Shown here piece after piece: positions 31,137 to 40,251 of a DNA stretch of 64,000 nt (positions are counted from its first letter, which is position 1; every line of letters begins with the position of its first letter). The notes beneath the pieces were generated by a model. The model did no database searches and was not told where the DNA came from. It saw only the letters and a list, made by a program, of their open reading frames with translations. The DNA lies in contig NZ_MSTI01000091.1 of the NCBI RefSeq assembly GCF_001949125.1, forward strand, positions 1 to 64,000, read 5' to 3'. The DNA is from Deinococcus marmoris (lineage in GTDB: Bacteria > Deinococcota > Deinococci > Deinococcales > Deinococcaceae). Both the position numbers and the translations under genes were made by a program.

Positions 31137-31984
31137 GCGCGGGGCCTCAGGGCGTCGGCCAGTCCATCCCCGATCAGGCTGAAGGTCACGCCCGCCAGCG
31201 TCAGGGCCAGCCCGGGAAAGGTGCTGATCCACCACGCGGTGGCCATGAAGTTCTTGCCGTCGGCCACCATCACGCCCCATTCCGGCGTCGGCGGTTGCGC
31301 GCCCAGGCCCAGATAGCCCAGCGACGCACCCAGCAGAATGCCCAGGCTCATGTCGGTCATCAGGTACACGATGGCGGGCGTGACGGCGTTGGGCAGCAGA
31401 TGCCGCAGCAGAATGCGGCTGGGACTGTAGCCCAGCACCCGCCCGGCCTGCGCGTACTCGGCCTTTTTCTGATTCATAACCTCTGCGCGCGTCAGCCGCC
31501 AGTAGCTGACCCAGCCCACGGCGCTGACTGCGATGTACATGTTCATCAGCCCTGGCCCCAGAACCGCCACGATGGCGATGACCAGCACCAGGAAGGGAAA
31601 GACCACCACCAGATCGGCAATGCGGCCCACCACGGCGTCGCTCCAGCGGCCCAGATAACCGGTCAATGCGCCCAGCAGCGTGCCGAAGATAAAGGGGAAC
31701 AGGGTGGTAAAAATGGCGATCTGCATGTCGATGCGCGTGCCGTGGATCACCCGGCTCAGAATGTCGCGCCCGAAGTTGTCGGTGCCGAAGGGATGCGCGG
31801 CGCTCGGCCCCTTGAGGATGGCCTGATAGTCGAAATCGGTGGGGCTGTAGCGGGCCAGCGCCTGCGGAAACAGGGCCGCGAAGATCAGCACCAGCAGCAG
31901 CACCAGCCCGATCAGCAGTGTGGGCTTGGGCCAGCGGCGCGGGCGGGGGGCCACTTCCAGCGCGGGGGAATGCATGGTGGTCAT
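31133..31984 (-). CDS. Dipeptide-type ABC permease, DppC-like
   Basis: A 283-residue permease with the DppC motif HPFGTDNFGRDILSRVIHGTRIDM and coupling loop YAQAGRVLGYSPSRILLRHLLPN, with about six hydrophobic segments. The start ATG follows a weak GGAGCC site. It is separated from the DppB-like gene by 91 bp holding an inverted-repeat segment, and overlaps the next ATPase gene by four bases. Confidence 0.93.
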   Translation of the reverse strand: MTTMHSPALEVAPRPRRWPKPTLLIGLVLLLVLIFAALFPQALARYSPTDFDYQAILKGPSAAHPFGTDNFGRDILSRVIHGTRIDMQIAIFTTLFPFIFGTLLGALTGYLGRWSDAVVGRIADLVVVFPFLVLVIAIVAVLGPGLMNMYIAVSAVGWVSYWRLTRAEVMNQKKAEYAQAGRVLGYSPSRILLRHLLPNAVTPAIVYLMTDMSLGILLGASLGYLGLGAQPPTPEWGVMVADGKNFMATAWWISTFPGLALTLAGVTFSLIGDGLADALRPRA

Positions 31985-32005
31985 GTGGCTCCTTCGGAGG
32001 GGTAC

Positions 32006-32071
32006 GGGTTGTGGGGTGTGGGTTGTAGGCTTGATCTTTTCCTACAACCCATAGCCCACCTCCTACAACCC
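32006..32071 (-). repeat. Inverted-repeat spacer in the long operon
   Basis: GGGTTGTAGG (32020-32029) and CCTACAACCC (32041-32050) form a perfect 10-bp stem with an 11-nt loop. A further CCTACAACCC copy is at 32062-32071 and a related GGGTTGTGGGG at 32006-32016, so two alternative stems are possible. It occupies the only large gap within the transporter genes after the receptor-permease hairpin, and may be a mobile hairpin repeat or an mRNA-processing site. Confidence 0.5.
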
Positions 32072-32075
32072 AACT

Positions 32076-33014
32076 TCACGACAGCTCCGCACGGGGGTCA
32101 AGTCGGGCATGGATCAGATCGGTTGCCAGAAAAACCAGCGACACGATCAGGGCGAACATCAGCGTCAGGCCCTGGATCACCGGGTAGTCGCGCCCGAAGA
32201 TGGCGTCCACCATCAAACGTCCGACGCCGGGAATGGCGAAGACGGTTTCAGTAATCACGGCACCACCGATCAGCGCGCCAATGTTCAGGCCCAGCAGCGT
32301 GACGGTGGCGATCAGGGCGTTTCGCAGCACATGACGGGTCATGATTACGCTTCCCCTCAATCCCTTGGCCCGCGCAAAGTCCACGTATTCGGCGGTCAGC
32401 ACTTCGATGATGCTGTTTCGCAGGGTTCGTACCAGAATCGCCGCCAGATTCAGCCCCAGCGTCAGCGCGGGCAGGAACAGGTGAAACAGGTGTTCACCGA
32501 AATTCTCGCCGTAGCCGCCGATGGGAAACCAGCCCAGCCGCGCGCCCAGCAGGGTCAGCAGTTGCAGGGCCACATAAAACACTGGCAATGACAGACCCAC
32601 CTGAAACACTGCCCGGATCACGGCATCCACCCAGGTATTGCGGCGCACGGCGGCCAGCATGGCCAGCGGCACCGCCATTGCCACACCCAGCACGGCGGCA
32701 TAAACAGTCAGGAAAAGGGTCACGGGCAGCCGCTCCCCGATCAGGCGCAGCACCGGAATCTTCAGGTTGATACTCTCGCCCAGATTGCCGTGCAGCAGTT
32801 GATTGACGAACAGGCCAAACTGCACCAGCAGGGGCTTGTCCAGGCCCAGTTCCTTATTGGCCCGCGCCACGATGTCCGGCGTGGCCCGGTCTCCCAGCAG
32901 CGTGCTGACCGGATCGCCGGGAATCAGGTGAACGAGTGTAAAGACCAGCACCATCACCGCCAGAAACAGCGGAATGATCTGGAGGAGCCGCCTCAGAACG
33001 TAACTGGTGTGCAT
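32076..33014 (-). CDS. Dipeptide-type ABC permease, DppB-like
   Basis: A 312-residue permease: N-terminus YVLRRLLQIIPLFLAVMVLVF, VHLIPGDPVSTLLGDRATPD, and coupling segment YVDFARAKGLRGSVIMTRHVLRNAL. It has about six hydrophobic segments. The start ATG follows GAGGAGGTGCA, a strong ribosome site. Partner of the DppC-like permease. Confidence 0.93.
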   Translation of the reverse strand: MHTSYVLRRLLQIIPLFLAVMVLVFTLVHLIPGDPVSTLLGDRATPDIVARANKELGLDKPLLVQFGLFVNQLLHGNLGESINLKIPVLRLIGERLPVTLFLTVYAAVLGVAMAVPLAMLAAVRRNTWVDAVIRAVFQVGLSLPVFYVALQLLTLLGARLGWFPIGGYGENFGEHLFHLFLPALTLGLNLAAILVRTLRNSIIEVLTAEYVDFARAKGLRGSVIMTRHVLRNALIATVTLLGLNIGALIGGAVITETVFAIPGVGRLMVDAIFGRDYPVIQGLTLMFALIVSLVFLATDLIHARLDPRAELS

Positions 33015-33038
33015 TGCACCTCCTCAAAGCACCAAAGA

Positions 33039-33073
33039 GCGCGCCACGCCCTGACGAGAACAGCGTGGCGCGC
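33039..33073 (-). promoter_or_regulatory. Intercistronic stem-loop after the receptor gene
   Basis: GCGCGCCACGC (33039-33049) and GCGTGGCGCGC (33063-33073) are perfect 11-bp arms with a 13-nt loop. It lies between receptor and permease genes, exactly as the unrelated hairpin at 19431-19462 does in the other operon. A stabilising or partly terminating role that favours receptor expression is likely. Confidence 0.6.
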
Positions 33074-33095
33074 ACCCGAATTCAGCTTTCGCCGC

Positions 33096-34676
33096 CTACT
33101 TCGCCAGCCAGGTGGCCTCGAAGATGTTGTTGCCCAGCGGAATCTGGTTGAAGCCCTTGACGTTGTTCAGCAGCGCCACCGCGTAAGGCGTCTCGAACAG
33201 GAAGATGGTGGGCGAAGCCGCCGCGTACAGGGTCTGAATCTGCCTGTACTGTGCGGCACGCTTGGTCTTGTCGGTTTCCTGCTGGCTCTGGATGAACAGC
33301 TTCTCGATGGCCGGATCGGTGAAGCCGGTGTGCGCGGCCTCGGTGTCGCCGTTGACCGCGTAGTAGCCGGTGATCTCGCTGGGATCGGCGATGTCGTCGG
33401 TCCACGCGCCCGTCCGCATCTGGAAGTCGTTGGCGCGGTAGCGGGCGGTCTTGGTGGCGGCGTCGAGCTGCTCGATCTTGAGCTTGATGCCCACCGCACC
33501 CCACATCTGCTGCAAAGCGGTCAGGAGCGCCTGATCGTCTGCGCTGCCCGAAGTCGCCATGCTGGTCACTTCCAGACCTTTCTCGAAGCCCGCCGCCTTC
33601 AGCAGAGCCTTGGCCTTGTCGGGGTCATAGTTGAAGCCCTTCTGCGCCGGATCGAACAGCGGCGTGCCCGAAGACATGAACGACTTCATCGGCTTGCCCG
33701 TTCCGAAGGTTACGAGCTGGATCAGCGCGTCGCGGTTCACCGCGTAATTCAGTGCTTGGCGCACCCGCACGTCGCTCAGGGGATTGGCGCTGCCGTCCTT
33801 GAGCTTGGGGCGGTTGTTCATGATGATGTCATTGACCTTGGTGGATGGGAACAGCACCATGTTGATCTTGGGGTCTTTCTTGAGTTCGGCCACCCGGCTC
33901 AGCGGAATGAACTCTGCGCCCTGCAACTCCCCGGCCTGCAATTTCAGGATGCGGGTGTTGTCGTCGGGGATGATCTCGAAGCGCAGGGTGTCCAGGTACG
34001 GCAGGGCCTTCTTGTCCTCGCCCATCTTCCAGTAGTAGGGGTTGCGCTTGAGAACCATGTACGAGCCGCGTTTCCACTCGCTCAGCACAAAGGGGCCGGA
34101 GCCGATGGGCTTCTCGGCAAAGGCCTTGGCCTTCTCGGCGTCGTTCTTGCCGGGTGCAGCGTTGAACAGCTTCTGCGGCATGATGCCGGTGTTGAAGGTC
34201 GCCAGCGCCGGAATGATCGAGGGATCAGGCTTCTTGAGGGTCACGGTGACCTTGTTGCCGCTGGCTGCCACACTGGCAATCGAGCCGACCAGACCCACCC
34301 ACGCGCCGTTGTCGGGGTTGCGGGCGCGGTCCAGACTCCATTTCACGTCGGCGGCGGTGATCGGGCTGCCGTCTGCGAACTTGATGCCGGAGCGCAGCGT
34401 CAGCGAGACGGTCTTGCCGTCCTTGGAAAGGCTGTAGGCGCTGGCCAGCCCTGGCTGCACGCCCTTGCCGTCGGCAGTGGGCTGGAGCAACGTGTCGTAC
34501 AGGTTGGTCAGAATCCAGATGTCCAGGTTGGCGTCGTTCAGCACCGGGTCCAGAAACAGCGAGTCGGCGTAACGCCCGAAGGTCATCTGGCCTCCACGGG
34601 TGGCGGCGAACGCCTGACCCACGGTGAGTGCGGCGGCAAGCGATAAAGCAATACGAGACATTCTCTTCACGTTCAT
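33096..34676 (-). CDS. Dipeptide-type ABC substrate-binding protein
   Basis: A 526-residue family-5 receptor. Residues 1-24 (MNVKRMSRIALSLAAALTVG...) are a signal peptide ending AFA; the mature part begins ATRGGQMTFGRYADSLFLDP. It has LRSGIKFADGSPITAADVKWSLDRA and KPIGSGPFVLSEWKRG, which are family marks. First gene of the twelve-gene operon. The start ATG follows GGAGG eight bases before. The ligand is probably a peptide or amide compound processed by the downstream M20, M32 and creatininase-fold enzymes. Confidence 0.93.
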   Translation of the reverse strand: MNVKRMSRIALSLAAALTVGQAFAATRGGQMTFGRYADSLFLDPVLNDANLDIWILTNLYDTLLQPTADGKGVQPGLASAYSLSKDGKTVSLTLRSGIKFADGSPITAADVKWSLDRARNPDNGAWVGLVGSIASVAASGNKVTVTLKKPDPSIIPALATFNTGIMPQKLFNAAPGKNDAEKAKAFAEKPIGSGPFVLSEWKRGSYMVLKRNPYYWKMGEDKKALPYLDTLRFEIIPDDNTRILKLQAGELQGAEFIPLSRVAELKKDPKINMVLFPSTKVNDIIMNNRPKLKDGSANPLSDVRVRQALNYAVNRDALIQLVTFGTGKPMKSFMSSGTPLFDPAQKGFNYDPDKAKALLKAAGFEKGLEVTSMATSGSADDQALLTALQQMWGAVGIKLKIEQLDAATKTARYRANDFQMRTGAWTDDIADPSEITGYYAVNGDTEAAHTGFTDPAIEKLFIQSQQETDKTKRAAQYRQIQTLYAAASPTIFLFETPYAVALLNNVKGFNQIPLGNNIFEATWLAK

Positions 34677-34701
34677 AGGGAAGACCTCCGGTACTGGGCA
34701 A

Positions 34702-34721
34702 GAACACCCGTTGATGTGTTC
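34702..34721. promoter_or_regulatory. Dyad upstream of the long operon
   Basis: GAACAC (34702-34707) and GTGTTC (34716-34721) form an inverted repeat 26-45 bp before the receptor start codon. It is a candidate operator or 5' leader hairpin for the operon. It is not an obvious GntR consensus. Confidence 0.3.
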
Positions 34722-34919
34722 TAGGAGGCTATAACACCTGGGGGCAGAATGGAAGAGGTGGAACAGTGTGGTCCGGGTGGGGGAGAAGACATCGCAACTG
34801 ATACCGGCTGCGGTTGGAAGGTCCTCGTATGCCTGGGAATCCAAATTGGACGCTCAGACCTGTGTCGCAGAGAAGCGGCCTTCTGTCCCAATTTGAGGGC
34901 GTGACAGATGATGTCCGTC

Positions 34920-36506
34920 TCAGCCGGGCGCGGTCTGCCCCTGGTCCGGCGCTTCCGGTTGCGTCTGCTGGCCCTCTATTCGCCCAGGACGGCGTTTGCC
35001 GAAGGCCGGATTGTCCGCCAGCAGGCCCAGGTAGACGTGCCGTACCGCCTCGCCGTAGGTGGGATACGGCACCGGCAGCAGCGCCAGTCTGGCCGGGTGA
35101 ACGTGCAGGCGGGAGGGCAGGCTGAGGGTCTGGATCAGCTCTCCCGCGCGGCTGCCCACCACCTGCGCGCCCACCACCCGCAGGCCCACGGGCGAGCCGA
35201 ACACGCCCTTCAGGGCGACGAGCTTGACGAATCCCGCTTCGCGTTCCGTTCGGGCGCGGTCCAGATGCGAGAAATCGTAGTCCACCACCACCACTCGCCC
35301 GCCGTATCGCTTCACCGCCTGCGCCTCGGTCAGGCCCCAGTGGGCGATCTCAGGTTCGGTGTAGGTCACCCAGGGAATGTCCTCCACGCGGGCGGCGGGG
35401 GCGCGCAGGGCGGCCACGCCCCTGCCCCACCATGCCAGCGCACCCAGCCCGGCCAGCGTGCCGCGCTCGGTTGCGCCGTGCGTGAACATGGGTCCGCCCA
35501 CCACGTCGCCCGCGCCCCACAGGTACGGGCAGGAGGTGGACTGCATGTCGGATCTGACTTTCAGCCCCCTATCGTCGAAGTCGGCCCCGATGATCTCCAG
35601 ACCCAGCCCCTGCACGCGTGGCGTCTTGCCCACGGCCACCAGCAGATGCGTGCCCTCCACCGTCTGACCGTCCCGCAGGTGCAGCCGCACGCCCTGCCCG
35701 GTCCGCTCCGCCCGCACCGTTTCAGTGTTTAGGTGGACGGTCACGCCGTCACTTCGCAAGACCTGGAGGAGTGCCGCCGAGGCTTCCGGTTCGTCCCTGT
35801 CGATCAGGCGCTCGCCGCGTTGCAGGGTGGTGACCCGGCTGCCCAGCCGCACGAACGCCTGGGACAGCTCGCAGCCGATGGGGCCGCCGCCCAGCACCAG
35901 CAGATGCGCGGGCCGCTCCGGCACATCGAAAATGGTTTCGTGGGTCAGGTACGGAATCTCGCCCAAGCCGTCGATGTCCGGCACCGCCGCTTCTGAACCC
36001 GTCGCCAGCACGAATTTTCCGGCCATCACCGTGCGGGTCTGGCCGTCACGGGTGACCTCCAGCACATGCGGAGAGACGAAAACGGCCTGACCCCCGATGA
36101 CCTGTACGCCGCGCCGCTCGATAGATTCGGGGGAATCCACATCCTCGAACGAGTCGATCACCCCATGCAGTCTGGCCCGGATGGTGGTCCAGTCCGGCTC
36201 GCCACTGACCTGCATTCCCAGCTCCGTACTCTGGCGTGCAGCGTGGACCTTTTTTGACATCGCCAGCAGCGCCTTGGATGGAATACAGCCGGTAAAGGCG
36301 CATTCGCCGCCCGTCCGCTCGCGCTCAATCAGGATGACGCGCTGCCCGTTCTGGGCCGCCAGGAGCGCAGCGGTCAGACCAGCCGCTCCCGCACCGATCA
36401 CGGCCACGTCCGCCTTCAGGGGCGTGGTGCCCGTTTCGGGCGGAATGGCCCAGCCGTAGCGCTGGGGGTCCGGCGCGGGAAAGGATGGTTCGGGTTGAAC
36501 GGTCAT
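34920..36506 (-). CDS. FAD-dependent disulfide oxidoreductase (MerA/Lpd-like)
   Basis: A 528-residue flavoprotein. FAD-binding VAVIGAGAAGLTAALLAAQNG begins near residue 35, the redox pair is in GGECAFTGCIPSK, the NAD(P) site is LVLGGGPIGCELSQ, and the second FAD motif is YLWGAGDVVGG. The C-terminal dimerisation half ends RLHVHPARLALLPVPYPTYGEA, unlike the HAHPTLSE of true lipoamide dehydrogenases, and matches a group of mercuric-reductase-like proteins of unknown substrate. No N-terminal metal-binding domain and no C-terminal Cys pair are present, so mercury reduction is unlikely. The first 33 residues are Pro-rich. Confidence 0.85.
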   Translation of the reverse strand: MTVQPEPSFPAPDPQRYGWAIPPETGTTPLKADVAVIGAGAAGLTAALLAAQNGQRVILIERERTGGECAFTGCIPSKALLAMSKKVHAARQSTELGMQVSGEPDWTTIRARLHGVIDSFEDVDSPESIERRGVQVIGGQAVFVSPHVLEVTRDGQTRTVMAGKFVLATGSEAAVPDIDGLGEIPYLTHETIFDVPERPAHLLVLGGGPIGCELSQAFVRLGSRVTTLQRGERLIDRDEPEASAALLQVLRSDGVTVHLNTETVRAERTGQGVRLHLRDGQTVEGTHLLVAVGKTPRVQGLGLEIIGADFDDRGLKVRSDMQSTSCPYLWGAGDVVGGPMFTHGATERGTLAGLGALAWWGRGVAALRAPAARVEDIPWVTYTEPEIAHWGLTEAQAVKRYGGRVVVVDYDFSHLDRARTEREAGFVKLVALKGVFGSPVGLRVVGAQVVGSRAGELIQTLSLPSRLHVHPARLALLPVPYPTYGEAVRHVYLGLLADNPAFGKRRPGRIEGQQTQPEAPDQGQTAPG

Positions 36507-36590
36507 GCGGCCTCCTGCCCCCGGTCTGCCCGCCGCGTCAGTGGGCGAAGGTCAAAAGAGGTGCTATCAGCGGGTACGCGGCTGGGACGC

Positions 36591-37376
36591 TCAGGGTTCA
36601 ATCTGCTGGTCCCCAGTACTGCCCAGACCAGTGTCGTCCAGATCAGTACCGCCTACACCAGTGCCGCCCAGGTCCACCTGAAAAATCTGTTCCAGCGGCT
36701 TGCGCGTCAGCTCCGGCACAGTTGCGTCCGGGGCCGGGTAGCCCACGGGCAACACCATCAGCGCCTCCTCGTTGCGGGGACGGCACAGCAGTTCAGCCAG
36801 GAAACCCATCGGATTGGGCGTGTGGGTCAACGTGACCAGCCCGGCATGGTGGAGCGCGGCGATCAGCAGGCCCACGGCAATCGAGGCGCTTTCCACCGTG
36901 TAGTAATTCTTGGTGCGCGTGCCGTCCGTGTTCAGGCCGTATTTCTCGCGAAACACCACGATCACCCACGGTGCGTCGGTCAGGTGTGCCTTGACGTAAT
37001 CGGTCCCCAGCGGGGCCAGCGCCGCGCGCCATTCCTCGGGCATGCGCCCGGTATAGGTCTTATATTCCTCGGCCTCCACCGCCTCTCGCAGCCGCGCTTT
37101 CAGGGCTGGGTCCTGAACGGCCACGAAGCGCCAGGGCTGACGGTGTGCGCCGCTGGGAGCCGTGCCCGCTGTCCGCACGGCCCACTCGATCACGGCCTGC
37201 GGAACGGCGTCGCGGCTGAAATGGCGCGTGGTGCGCCTCTGCTGCATCTCGTGATAGAAGGCTTCGGCGCGGGCCAGCGTCTCCTGCGGCGGCAGGCGGC
37301 TGAATTCAAGCGGCCTGAACTGTGGCTCGGGGTGGCCGGGGTAAACCTCGGCAAAAGTGGGGGCGTCAGCGGACAT
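36591..37376 (-). CDS. Nitroreductase-fold flavoprotein, iodotyrosine-deiodinase-like
   Basis: A 261-residue protein (start MSADAPTFAEV). It has RRTTRHFS and GTAPSGAHRQPWRFV (FMN binding), a lid region YKTYTGRMPEEWR, then YYTVESASIAVGLLIAALHHAGLVTLTHTPNP and VLPVGYPAPDATVPELTRKPLEQI. This succession is much closer to iodotyrosine deiodinases than to ordinary nitroreductases; bacterial members remove halogen from halotyrosines. The C-terminus carries an unusual tail rich in Gly, Thr and Asp (GGTGVGGTDLDDTGLGSTGD). An upstream frame runs into the adjacent repeat, so the start was placed after it; ATG at 37382 is an alternative. Confidence 0.82.
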   Translation of the reverse strand: MSADAPTFAEVYPGHPEPQFRPLEFSRLPPQETLARAEAFYHEMQQRRTTRHFSRDAVPQAVIEWAVRTAGTAPSGAHRQPWRFVAVQDPALKARLREAVEAEEYKTYTGRMPEEWRAALAPLGTDYVKAHLTDAPWVIVVFREKYGLNTDGTRTKNYYTVESASIAVGLLIAALHHAGLVTLTHTPNPMGFLAELLCRPRNEEALMVLPVGYPAPDATVPELTRKPLEQIFQVDLGGTGVGGTDLDDTGLGSTGDQQIEP

Positions 37377-37383
37377 GATCATG

Positions 37384-37520
37384 ATACGGATTCCGTCTGT
37401 TTCGCGGCAGAAATCGGGACAGCGCCGATTCCTGCACTCCACGCCCGGAACCCGTTTTTCTCCTTCTCGCTCCGCTCGGATTTCCAGGTGTTTTCAACAC
37501 CTTTCAATCGGAGTCCGTAT
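37384..37520 (+). repeat. TACGG-family miniature repeat, short copy
   Basis: The 137-bp element runs ATACGGATTCCGT to CGGAGTCCGTAT. It shares with the 17343 copy the blocks CGGCAGAAATCGGGAC, TTCCTGCACTCCAC and CGGATTTCC, then the stem-loop AGGTGTT-TTC-AACACCT. It abuts the start of the nitroreductase-fold gene on the left, so that gene's promoter must lie in or beyond the repeat. Confidence 0.75.
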
Positions 37521-37588
37521 GACGAACGGTCTGGACCGTTTTGATCAAAAGTATGGGGGTTCAGCAGGACGACATCACCTGACCTTCC

Positions 37589-39103
<1,515 letters not shown>

Positions 39104-39220
39104 GGGAACTCCTTGGGAGGGGCAGCGTGGGAACCTGGAGCTGGCTCGGAAAGTTTAGGGCATGGGTTTGGAACCAGACTAAGAAACCACTGTGACGTCT
39201 GTTTTCGGGGTGGCTGCCAC

Positions 39221-39348
39221 GGTTTAACCCCTCCCCCCCTTCGGGGGACCTTCCCTTAAAGGGAGGCGAGAGGTGCGGAATTGCCGTGTCGGCAGCGCTT
39301 TCCTGGCTCCCCTTGAGGGGAGCTGGCAGCGAAGCTGACTGAGGGGTT
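39221..39348 (-). repeat. Dispersed repeat with GGTTTAACCCCTC ends, copy 2
   Basis: This copy runs in the opposite orientation to 8543-8676: it starts GGTTTAACCCCTCC, carries CTTCGGGGGACC, and ends with CAGCGAAGCTGACTGAGGGGTT. The blocks align with the reverse complement of the first copy. It fills the gap between glpK and the unknown gene and holds no coding sequence. Confidence 0.7.
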
Positions 39349-39420
39349 CGCCTTCCATCTCAGCCTGACAAAAGGATAGCGGGGCGGAATTGTCTGCCCC
39401 GCCGCCCTCCAACCTCTGCC

Positions 39421-39915
39421 CTACTTGATCGGGTCGATTTCCGACAGCGAGGTGGATGCCGATTCGATGCGCTGGGTGCGCGCCTGACCCACCACCTTGC
39501 CGTCCAGAGAATGCTGGGCCATCACGATGGTCTGGCACAGCAGCAGCAGCGACGCGCTGACGCTGGAGGTCAGCACCCGCAGGCGGCCCGCGCGGAGCAG
39601 CACACCCTGTTCACCGTCTGTGAGGATCAGGACGTGTGGCCCCACCAGCAGCCCAGCGCCGTGTGGGTAAGGCCATGAGCGGGCGCGGCAGGCCATCAGC
39701 TCCTGCCGCCACGCGTCGGTGTTCTCGGTGTGTTCTGAGGTCTGGCCCGCCTGCACGGCCCCCTGAGAAAGCTGCGTGATCAGCGTGCGGATCAGCTCGC
39801 CGGAATCGTCACTGACCCGGCGCAGGGCCGAAACCAGTTCGGTGCGGCCCACGTCGCCGCCCTGCCAGTTGTCCGTCAGCTCCAAGAGCGTTTGCATGTC
39901 CTGTGATTCGTCCAT
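39421..39915 (-). CDS. Uncharacterised 164-residue protein
   Basis: I do not recognise this protein. It begins MDESQDMQTLLELTDNW, has a helical acidic first half, a central WPYPHGAGLLVGPHVLILTDGEQGVLLRAGRLRVL that reads like beta-strands, and a Ser- and Leu-rich SSVSASLLLLCQTIVMAQ. The central beta pattern with following helix recalls small regulatory folds such as roadblock, but this is a guess. The start ATG has a GGAGG site. Upstream, a perfect palindrome ACTCTAGAGT (39962-39971) overlaps a TACTCT -10-like hexamer on the minus strand. Confidence 0.6.
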   Translation of the reverse strand: MDESQDMQTLLELTDNWQGGDVGRTELVSALRRVSDDSGELIRTLITQLSQGAVQAGQTSEHTENTDAWRQELMACRARSWPYPHGAGLLVGPHVLILTDGEQGVLLRAGRLRVLTSSVSASLLLLCQTIVMAQHSLDGKVVGQARTQRIESASTSLSEIDPIK

Positions 39916-39961
39916 AAGCTGACCTCCAGCGCGCCGCACCCTTCTCCGGCCTGTCCTTGCG

Positions 39962-39972
39962 ACTCTAGAGTA
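39962..39972 (-). promoter_or_regulatory. -10-like hexamer in a palindrome
   Basis: On the minus strand TACTCT (39972-39967) fits a -10 element and overlaps the perfect 10-bp palindrome ACTCTAGAGT (39962-39971), about 50 bp before the start codon of the unknown gene. A repressor site is possible. Confidence 0.3.
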
Positions 39973-40050
39973 TCCGGGCTGAGACTTTCCAAGTTTCCGT
40001 TGTCCATTCCCGAATCTGTCCATTCCCGAATCCAGCCCGCTTTGCGCCCA

Positions 40051-40235
40051 GAGCATTTGTCCGAATTACAGCATCAGGAAAAGAGACTCCTGACGTTTCC
40101 ATTCTCTCCTTCGGAGCTGTACCAGTCTCAAATGCTCAGCGGAATTCACTCACTGTCTTGGGCAGAACAGACGCCCTTGAGGACGCTTGCCCGCTCCGTT
40201 CGGTCAAAAGTGAACAACTCTTTTGACAAATGCTC
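40051..40235 (+). repeat. Miniature element with GAGCATTTGTC ends
   Basis: GAGCATTTGTC (40051-40061) and GACAAATGCTC (40225-40235) are perfect 11-bp inverted ends of a 185-bp element. Inside, TCACTGTCTTG, ACGCCC and GAGGACGCTTG-CCGCTCCGTTCGG match parts of the long TACGG repeat (17343-17538), so the two families share a common core. A further TCAAATGCTC lies inside at 40127-40136. The right end touches the ribosome site (CAGGAG) of the following hydrolase gene. Just left of it, TCCATTCCCGAATC occurs twice in tandem (about 40003-40032). Confidence 0.65.
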
Positions 40236-40251
40236 CAGGAGACCCCACCGC

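Noticed and set aside
32790..34646. 618-residue plus-strand frame
   Set aside because: Antisense to the receptor gene, whose signal peptide and family motifs are clear.
34920..36506. Lipoamide dehydrogenase or mercuric reductase by name
   Set aside because: The C-terminal HAHPTLSE motif, the N-terminal metal-binding domain and the C-terminal Cys pair are missing; only the family is supported.
40003..40032. Tandem TCCATTCCCGAATC as operator
   Set aside because: Two copies only, beside a miniature element; it is more simply a small duplication.
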